DNA of 22,970 nucleotides from Thermoleophilia bacterium UBA6103. GTDB lineage: Bacteria; Actinomycetota; Thermoleophilia; UBA2241. Location: assembly GCA_002423545.1 (NCBI GenBank), contig DIWP01000046.1, forward strand, positions 117,389-140,358, in the 5' to 3' direction. The notes below the pieces were generated by a model. It worked only from the letters and a program-made list of their open reading frames with translations, ran no database searches and had not been told where the DNA came from. This document shows positions 8,376 through 14,085 of the stretch, piece by piece. How positions within the stretch are numbered: the stretch's first letter is position 1; each line of letters opens with the position of its first letter. Made by a program: the position numbers and the translations under genes.

Positions 8376-9403
8376 GCCATTCAGTTCGCCTGTCGACCAT
8401 CGTCCTGGCTATGGCGGTAGCGGCGCCAGTATGCGCCGAGACCGCCGATGAACTGCGCCAGCAGCTCGAGGCGCAGAAGGCCCTCAACGCGCAGCTGCGC
8501 CAGCGGGTTGCCGCCCTCGAAAGCCAGCTCGCCGGGGCGCAGCCGCAACCGGCCTTGCGTGCGCCCGAAAGCAGGGCCCCGGTAATCGAGCCGGACAGCC
8601 CGGAGGCCACCACGGCCATCGAGGAGGCGCTGGTATCGCGGGGGCTGATCCTGCTGCCATCCGGCGCCTTCCGCGTGACGCCCAGGTTTACCTGGGTACA
8701 TTCAGGCTCGGACAACTATCGGGACCGTAGCGACAGCTACATCGGTAGCCTGGGCGGCCAGGCGGGCTTGCCCTGGGGCATGGCGTTCAGCGCCTCCATA
8801 CCCTATACGCACCGCAATACCTCGATCGGATCGAACAGCGGGGTAGGCGACCTGGTACTGGAACTCGCCAAGAAACTGAACAACGAGACGCAGCACCTGC
8901 CCTCGTTCGTCGCCGCCCTGAGCTACTCGCATGACAACGGCGACGATGCCTTCGAACCGGTTCCGATCAGCTATGGCTTCCGCAGCGTGGCGGGCTCGCT
9001 TTCGGCGCTCAAGCGTCTCGATCCGGTAGCGCTCTACGGCGGGTTGGCGTACAGCCATGCATATTCGAAGCATGTCAGGGCCGACAACCTGCTCGGGGAA
9101 CGTCCCTTCTCCGGGCGTATCGCTCCCGGCGACAGCTGGGCCTATCGCCTGGGCGCATCCCTGGCCGCCACGCCGGACATTAGCCTGGACGCTTCGCTGT
9201 CAGGGGCCTTCATCGAGGGAGCCGATATCCACTCCAGCGCTACCGGCAAGCGTACGCTTTCCCGGGCGACCATCGCGTCGCTGAACCTGGGGGCCACCTT
9301 CATGCTCAGCCGGGACCTGGCGCTGCAACTGTCCGCGTCGGCAGGCGCGACCGACGATTCGCCGGACTACAGCTTCTCCGTGGCCCTGCCCTACCGCTTC
9401 TAA
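8372..9403 (+). CDS. FapF-like outer-membrane pore with N-terminal coiled coil
   Basis: 343-residue outer-membrane protein. Residues 1-22 are a Sec signal peptide (cut after VCA). Residues 23-55 form a heptad-patterned coiled coil (ELRQQLEAQKALNAQLRQRV), then a Pro/Glu-rich linker (56-85). About 88-343 is a beta-barrel beginning ALVSRGLILLPSGAFRV and ending in an outer-membrane C-terminal signature, YRF with terminal Phe. The architecture (coiled coil, linker, barrel) is that of FapF, the trimeric pore that exports amyloid subunits in Pseudomonas. Translation is coupled to the peptidase gene (ATGA), with GAGGT about 7 nt ahead of the start. No FapA, FapB, FapC or FapE homologue is visible nearby, so this is not a complete fap operon. 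A different small-molecule channel of the same fold is possible. Confidence 0.8.
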   Translation: MSHSVRLSTIVLAMAVAAPVCAETADELRQQLEAQKALNAQLRQRVAALESQLAGAQPQPALRAPESRAPVIEPDSPEATTAIEEALVSRGLILLPSGAFRVTPRFTWVHSGSDNYRDRSDSYIGSLGGQAGLPWGMAFSASIPYTHRNTSIGSNSGVGDLVLELAKKLNNETQHLPSFVAALSYSHDNGDDAFEPVPISYGFRSVAGSLSALKRLDPVALYGGLAYSHAYSKHVRADNLLGERPFSGRIAPGDSWAYRLGASLAATPDISLDASLSGAFIEGADIHSSATGKRTLSRATIASLNLGATFMLSRDLALQLSASAGATDDSPDYSFSVALPYRF

Positions 9404-9405
9404 GC

Positions 9406-9418
9406 AAGGCCGGGCCTT
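9406..9418. terminator. Short hairpin between convergent genes
   Basis: AAGGC-CGG-GCCTT (9406-9418) fills most of the 16-nt gap between the pore gene and the convergent regulator gene. The arms are only 5 bp and there is no T run, so a bidirectional terminator role is tentative. Confidence 0.3.
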
Positions 9419-9419
9419 C

Positions 9420-10124
9420 CTATCGAAGCTTCGGCGGGGCTGGAGGCATGTCCAGCCCGTGGCGCTGGGCAAAGGCGAACAACCCCAGCCGGCGGGTGAC
9501 TCCGAGCTTGCCGTAGATAGAGGTCAGATGATTGCGCAGCGTGTGTTCGCTGATATGCAGTTTCTGCGCGACCTGAACCGCGGACATCGCCGTGTACCTC
9601 GACAGGGCGGCAACGATCTCCCGTTCGCGCTCGGTGAGCGACGTTATCCGCTGCGACTCAGGGTCAGGCACGCGAGCCGGTACACGGGACAGGCAATCGG
9701 CCAGAATCCGCCCGGTGGTCGCACGGTCCAGCCAGAGCTGCCCCTGGACCACCTTGGTGATCGCCGTGACGATCAGCTCTGCCGGCTCCGCCATTTCGAG
9801 CACCCCGCAAGCCCCGCAGAGCACGGCCTGGCCATGCACCGACCTGTCCTGCAGCGTAGTCATCACCAGCAGCTTTGCCGGCGATTGCGCCCTGAACCGG
9901 GAAATGGCATCGAAGCCACTCTGCATAGCCAGATCGATACCGAGCAGGACGACGTCGGGGGCGGTCTTGTTCAGCAAGGCAAGCGCGTCAGCAGGGCTGG
10001 TCGCGCTACCGACGACCTCCATGGCAGGCTTCGCATCCCCGATGAGCTTTTCCAGAGCCCAGAGAATGCAACGATGGCCGTCGACAACCAGAACGCGGAT
10101 CGGCCCAGAGCGCTCAGTACTCAT
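9420..10124 (-). CDS. NarL/LuxR-type regulator with degenerate receiver domain
   Basis: 234-residue two-domain protein: receiver-like (about 8-128) and LuxR-type helix-turn-helix (about 160-222, starting SLTEREREIVAAL, recognition helix SEHTLRNHLTSIYGKLGV). In the receiver, the usual DD pair is Asp15-Gly16 (VVDGH), and the phospho-acceptor position in the DVVLL(D) motif is Gly62 (DVVLLGIDL). The conserved lysine near residue 110-111 is missing too. It therefore probably cannot be phosphorylated in the normal way and may respond to a ligand or a partner, or be constitutive. The start ATG at 10124 precedes MSTERSGPIRVLVVDG; longer frames upstream have no domain sequence. It is convergent with the FapF-like gene, 16 nt away, and is the only regulator in that locus, so control of the 7098-9403 genes is a reasonable inference. 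Confidence 0.85.
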   Translation of the reverse strand: MSTERSGPIRVLVVDGHRCILWALEKLIGDAKPAMEVVGSATSPADALALLNKTAPDVVLLGIDLAMQSGFDAISRFRAQSPAKLLVMTTLQDRSVHGQAVLCGACGVLEMAEPAELIVTAITKVVQGQLWLDRATTGRILADCLSRVPARVPDPESQRITSLTEREREIVAALSRYTAMSAVQVAQKLHISEHTLRNHLTSIYGKLGVTRRLGLFAFAQRHGLDMPPAPPKLR

Positions 10125-10231
10125 CGAAGATCCACTTCCGTGAGAATCATGCACTGCACTTGAGTATAAGCGCAGATATCGAAGGCTTCGCTCCGAGGTG
10201 CCAAGCCTGCCCGCGTGCCCGCCCTGCAAGC

Positions 10232-10285
10232 TGACCGAACCGTAATCTTGCGCTCAGCCTCCTGTCAGCGCAGGCACGCTATGGT
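10232..10285 (+). promoter_or_regulatory. Candidate CopR box and promoter of copA
   Basis: TGAC-N6-GTAAT (10232-10246) is followed by TCAGCCT (10254-10260) and GCTATGGT (10278-10285, with a -10-like TATGGT). Spacing is identical to the element at 3495-3548. The -35 region is poor, consistent with activation by a bound regulator. copA starts 65 nt downstream of the -10. Confidence 0.65.
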
Positions 10286-10350
10286 TGTCCTGCCCCCTGC
10301 GTTCACCTCGCGGCCCACTCGAACATCCCGATCGACCGAACAGGACCAGC

Positions 10351-12108
10351 ATGCAATTCACCAGTTCCCGGCGCACCTTCGTCAAAAGCCTGGCCGTAGG
10401 CGGCGCCCTCGCCGGCTTCGGCCTGTGGCGCCAGCCCGTCTGGGCGCTGACCAGCCCCGGCCAAGCCACGGTGCTCAGCGGCACCCGGTTCGACCTGAGC
10501 ATCGACTCGATGACAGTGGACTTCAGCGGCCGCCAACGCACCGCCATGGCCATCAACGGCAGCATTCCCGGCCCGCTGCTGCGCTGGCGCGAGGGCGACA
10601 GCGTGACCCTGCGCGTGCGCAACCGCCTGCCGCAGGACACCTCCATCCACTGGCACGGCATCCTGCTGCCGGCCAACATGGACGGTGTGCCCGGCTTCAG
10701 CTTCGCCGGTATCGCGCCGGACGGCATGTACGAGTACCACTTCAAGGTCAAGCAGAGCGGCACCTACTGGTACCACAGCCATTCGGCCTTCCAGGAACAG
10801 CTCGGCGTCTACGGCCCGCTGGTCATCGACCCGCTGGAGCCGGAACCCTTCGCCTACGACCGCGACTACGTGGTGTTCCTCTCCGACTGGACCGACGAGA
10901 GCCCGGCACGGGTGCTGGCCAAGCTGAAGAAGCGATCGGACTACTACAACCAGGGCCGCCGCACCCTCGGCGACTTCATCGGCGACGTCGCCGACAAGGG
11001 CTGGCGCGAGGCCTTCGGCGAGCGCTGGGCCTGGGCCAGGATGAACATGTCGCCCACCGACCTGGCCGATGTCAGCGGCGCCACCTACACCTACCTGCTC
11101 AACGGCCAGGCGCCGGACGGCAACTGGACCGGCCTATTCCAGCCGGGCGAGCGCATCCGCCTGCGCCTGATCAACGGCTCGGCGATGAGCTACTTCGATT
11201 TCCGCATTCCCGGGCTCAAGCTCACCGTGGTCGCCGCCGACGGCCAGCACGTCGAGCCGGTAACAGTGGACGAGATTCGCCTGGCGGTGGCGGAAACCCT
11301 CGACGTGATCGTCGAGCCGGACGCCAGCCAGGACGCCTACACCCTGTTCGCCCAGGCCATGGATCGCAGCGGCTACGCGCGTGGCACCCTGGCCCGGCGC
11401 GCAGGCTTGCAGGCGCCGGTGCCCGGGCCGGACCCACGGCCGGAACTGAACATGGCGGACATGGGCCACGGCGATCATGCCGGCCATGGCGCCCCTGCAC
11501 CGGCCGGGCCGGGGCATGCCGCCATGGATCATGGACAGATGGATCACGCCGCCATGCCCCATGGCGCCACCGGCAGCATGGCAATGCAGGCGCATCCGGC
11601 CAGCGAGCAGGGCAATCCGCTGGTGGACATGCAGACCATGATGCCGGTGGCGAAGCTGGACGACCCCGGCATCGGCCTGCGCGACAATGGTCGCCGCGTG
11701 CTGACCTACGCCGACCTGCGCAGCGCCTTCGCCGATCCGGACGGCCGCGAGCCGAGCCGCACCCTCGAACTGCACCTGACCGGGCACATGGAGCGCTTCG
11801 CCTGGTCGTTCGACGGCATCCCCTTCGCCGACGCCGAGCCGATCCGCCTGAAGTACGGCGAGCGGGTACGCCTCGTGCTGGTCAACGACACCATGATGCA
11901 CCACCCCATCCACCTGCACGGGATGTGGAGCGACCTGGAAGACGAGCACGGCAATTTCAAGCTGCGCAAGCACACCATCGACATGCCGCCCGGCGCCAGG
12001 CGCAGCTACCGCGTCACCGCCGATGCCCTCGGCCGCTGGGCCTACCACTGCCACCTGCTGATGCACATGGACCTCGGGATGTTCCGCGAAGTCCGCGTAG
12101 AAGAATGA
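10351..12108 (+). CDS. copA: Copper-resistance multicopper oxidase CopA
   Basis: 585-residue periplasmic multicopper oxidase of the CopA/PcoA family, thought to oxidise Cu(I) and bind copper. It begins with a Tat signal (SRRTFVK, 6-12; cut around VWA, residue 32), so it is exported folded. Three cupredoxin domains carry the copper sites: HWHG (100-103), WYHSH (140-144), HHPIHLHG (517-524) and YHCHLLMHMDLGM (565-577), giving type 1 and trinuclear ligands. A linker at about 368-413 is rich in Met and His (repeats such as MDHGQMDHAAM), the usual metal-sponge region of this family. The start ATG at 10351 follows AGGACC and gives the Tat motif; the 22-codon upstream extension is rejected. It begins the copA - small protein - copB - cytochrome c operon. 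Confidence 0.95.
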   Translation: MQFTSSRRTFVKSLAVGGALAGFGLWRQPVWALTSPGQATVLSGTRFDLSIDSMTVDFSGRQRTAMAINGSIPGPLLRWREGDSVTLRVRNRLPQDTSIHWHGILLPANMDGVPGFSFAGIAPDGMYEYHFKVKQSGTYWYHSHSAFQEQLGVYGPLVIDPLEPEPFAYDRDYVVFLSDWTDESPARVLAKLKKRSDYYNQGRRTLGDFIGDVADKGWREAFGERWAWARMNMSPTDLADVSGATYTYLLNGQAPDGNWTGLFQPGERIRLRLINGSAMSYFDFRIPGLKLTVVAADGQHVEPVTVDEIRLAVAETLDVIVEPDASQDAYTLFAQAMDRSGYARGTLARRAGLQAPVPGPDPRPELNMADMGHGDHAGHGAPAPAGPGHAAMDHGQMDHAAMPHGATGSMAMQAHPASEQGNPLVDMQTMMPVAKLDDPGIGLRDNGRRVLTYADLRSAFADPDGREPSRTLELHLTGHMERFAWSFDGIPFADAEPIRLKYGERVRLVLVNDTMMHHPIHLHGMWSDLEDEHGNFKLRKHTIDMPPGARRSYRVTADALGRWAYHCHLLMHMDLGMFREVRVEE

Positions 12109-12119
12109 CGGAGAAGCAC

Positions 12120-12437
12120 ATGAACACTCGCAAACACCATGCCCTGCTCGCCTTCGGCCTGATCGCCACCCTCAACCTCGGCACCGCCTATGCGCAGAGC
12201 GAACACGACGGCCACCATCCGCAGAACGCCCCGGCCGAACAGGCGGCGCCACAGGCCACCCAGCCCAGGCCCGGCCAGGGCGGCATGATGCAGGGCATGG
12301 ATCACGACAAGATGATGCAGATGCACGATGAGCACATGGGCAAGGGGCAGATGATGGACCACGGCAACATGGGCCAGGGCGGCATGGGCAACGGCATGAA
12401 CAAGGACGCCGGCCAGGGCAAGCCGCATGATCACTAA
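12120..12437 (+). CDS. Small periplasmic Met/His-rich protein, probable copper binder
   Basis: 105-residue exported protein between copA and copB. Residues 1-25 are a Sec signal (cut after AYA). The mature part is low-complexity, rich in Met, His, Asp, Gly and Gln, with many MDH/MMxMH-type clusters (about 56-93) and a terminal HDH. No known fold or named family was recognised. Such sequences bind Cu(I) through Met and His, so it is probably a periplasmic copper sponge or a donor to CopA or CopB (inference). The start ATG at 12120 has CGGAG 6 nt upstream; an alternative ATG at 12105 overlaps the copA stop but places five residues before the signal. The end overlaps the copB start by 11 nt, so the three genes are co-translated. 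Confidence 0.75.
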   Translation: MNTRKHHALLAFGLIATLNLGTAYAQSEHDGHHPQNAPAEQAAPQATQPRPGQGGMMQGMDHDKMMQMHDEHMGKGQMMDHGNMGQGGMGNGMNKDAGQGKPHDH

Positions 12438-13353
12438 GACGCTGCCCGTCGCCCTTGCCCTCGGCCTGGCCGCCACGGCGAGCCAGGCACAGCAGCTCAT
12501 GGACCACTCCGGCCATGCCATGCCGTCGGCGCGCGAGCCGGCGCCTCCCCGGCAGATGGAGCATGGCCAGATGGGCCATGGCGACATGGATCACGGCTCG
12601 ATGGCGCATCCGCCGGCCACCGGCATCCCGCCGGGCCAGGAACCGCGTTCGCCGATCCCCTCCCTCACCGATGCAGACCGTGCCGCTGCCTTCCCCGCCC
12701 TGCCGCCGCACCGGATGCACCAGGGCGGCAGCCACTTCCTCTTCCTCGCCGACCAGCTGGAATGGCAGGACGCCGACGACGGCAGTGCGCTGGCCTGGGA
12801 CATTTCAGGCTGGCTCGGTGGCGACGTCGACCGCCTGGCCTTCCGCTCCGAAGGCGAGCGCACCGACGGCCACACCGAAGAGGCCGAACTGCAACTGCTC
12901 TGGAGCCACGCCATCGGCCCCTGGTGGGAAACCGTCGCCGGCGTGCGCCAAGACTTCAAGCCCGGCTCGGCGCAGACCTGGGCCGCGTTCGGCGTGCAGG
13001 GCATGCCGTTGTACGGCCTGGAAACCGAGGCCACCGCCTTCCTCGGCGAAGACGGCCAGAGCGCGCTGCGCCTGGAGGCCGACTACGACATCCTGCTGAC
13101 CCGGCGCTGGGTGCTGCAGCCGACCGCCGAGCTCAACCTGCATGGGCGCAACGACGAAGCCCGCGGCGTAGGGGCCGGCCTCAGCGAGGCCAGCGTCGGC
13201 CTGCGCCTGCGCTACGAAATCAACCGGCAGTTCGCCCCCTACGTCGGCCTGAGCTGGAACCGCGCCTACGGCAATACCGCCGACATCCTGCGCGCCAATG
13301 ACGAAGACATCAGCGAAACACGTCTACTGGCGGGCATCCGTTTCTGGTTCTAA
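12427..13353 (+). CDS. copB: Outer-membrane copper resistance protein CopB
   Basis: 308-residue outer-membrane protein of the CopB/PcoB family. The signal peptide is 1-21 (cut after SQA). A Met/His-rich stretch follows (about 24-60, MDHSGH, MEHGQMGHGDMDHG), then a beta-barrel domain (about 80-308) with alternating aromatic strands and the C-terminal signature RFWF. Known CopB proteins work with CopA to bind or expel periplasmic copper. Its N-terminal metal-binding repeat is shorter than in classical plasmid CopB. The start ATG at 12427 lies inside the end of the upstream gene. A cytochrome c gene follows after 10 nt. Confidence 0.92.
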   Translation: MITKTLPVALALGLAATASQAQQLMDHSGHAMPSAREPAPPRQMEHGQMGHGDMDHGSMAHPPATGIPPGQEPRSPIPSLTDADRAAAFPALPPHRMHQGGSHFLFLADQLEWQDADDGSALAWDISGWLGGDVDRLAFRSEGERTDGHTEEAELQLLWSHAIGPWWETVAGVRQDFKPGSAQTWAAFGVQGMPLYGLETEATAFLGEDGQSALRLEADYDILLTRRWVLQPTAELNLHGRNDEARGVGAGLSEASVGLRLRYEINRQFAPYVGLSWNRAYGNTADILRANDEDISETRLLAGIRFWF

Positions 13354-13363
13354 GGTCCAGCGC

Positions 13364-14023
13364 ATGAAAACCATTCTGACGACACTGGCGGCGGTCGCCC
13401 TGGCCACGGCGATTGGCGGTGCCGTGGTGGTGTATTCCGGCATCATCGATGTCGCAGCCGACACCCCGCATGCCGCCCCCCTGCACGCCTTGCTGGAAAC
13501 CACTCGCAAGCACGCCATCGCAGCGCGCGCCAAGGACATCGAGGTGCCCGGCCTGGACGCCGCCGAACTGGTCCGCTCCGGGGCCGGCAACTACGACGCC
13601 ATGTGCATCGGCTGCCATCTCGCCCCGGGGGTCGCCTCCAGCGAACTGAGCCAGGCCCTCTATCCCGCCCCGCCGAACCTCGCCAAGGCAACGGCCGATG
13701 GCGATCCGGCGACCCGTTTCTGGATCATCAAGCACGGCATCAAGTCCACCGGCATGCCGGCCTGGGGCAAGTCCATGGACGATCGCTACATCTGGGGCCT
13801 GGTCGCCTTCCTCGAGCGGCTGCCATCGCTCTCCGCCCAGGAATACCAGAGCCTGGTGGCATCCAGCGCGGGCCACCAGCATGGTGGTGGGGAAAGCGAC
13901 AGGCACGCACCGGGGACAGCAGGTCATGAAGCCGGCACGAGCCACGCGGGGCACCCGCATCCGGCCGAGCCGGAGGCGGCGACAGTTCATCGTCACGCCG
14001 ATGGCAGCCAGCACCGGCACTGA
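13364..14023 (+). CDS. Periplasmic c-type cytochrome with His-rich tail
   Basis: 219-residue mono-haem cytochrome c. An N-terminal hydrophobic segment (about 5-26) is an uncleaved anchor or signal. One haem site CIGCH (81-85) and a distal methionine in STGMPAWG (Met131) give the standard His-Met ligation. The haem domain covers about 65-165. The C-terminal tail (170-219) has about a dozen histidines in HxH-type patterns and ends QHRH, with no methionine, so it probably binds metal. A cytochrome c in a copA-copB operon could take electrons from Cu(I) oxidation by CopA, but this is inference. The start ATG at 13364 is 10 nt after copB. The His tail could also be a copper buffer unrelated to electron transfer. 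Confidence 0.85.
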   Translation: MKTILTTLAAVALATAIGGAVVVYSGIIDVAADTPHAAPLHALLETTRKHAIAARAKDIEVPGLDAAELVRSGAGNYDAMCIGCHLAPGVASSELSQALYPAPPNLAKATADGDPATRFWIIKHGIKSTGMPAWGKSMDDRYIWGLVAFLERLPSLSAQEYQSLVASSAGHQHGGGESDRHAPGTAGHEAGTSHAGHPHPAEPEAATVHRHADGSQHRH

Positions 14024-14036
14024 TCGCCCTGGGCAC

Positions 14037-14064
14037 GGGGCCGCCCCTGCGGGCATACCCCCGC
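14037..14064. terminator. Weak hairpins between convergent cytochrome c and opgH genes
   Basis: GGGG-CCG-CCCC (14037-14047) and GCGGG-CATACC-CCCGC (14049-14064) lie in the 62-nt convergent gap. Neither has a T tract, so a terminator role is tentative. Confidence 0.3.
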
Positions 14065-14085
14065 GCCGCGGCCGCTATGCCCGGC

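Noticed and set aside
7098..9403. Reading this locus as a classical bacteriocin (microcin) export system
   Set aside because: The C39 peptidase has no ABC-transporter domains, no membrane-fusion protein is encoded, there is no obvious immunity gene, and the substrate has its own Sec signal. FapD/FapF resemblance explains the parts better.
10285..10350. A longer N-terminus for CopA from 10285
   Set aside because: It would place 22 residues ahead of the Tat signal, and its start lies at the putative -10 element.
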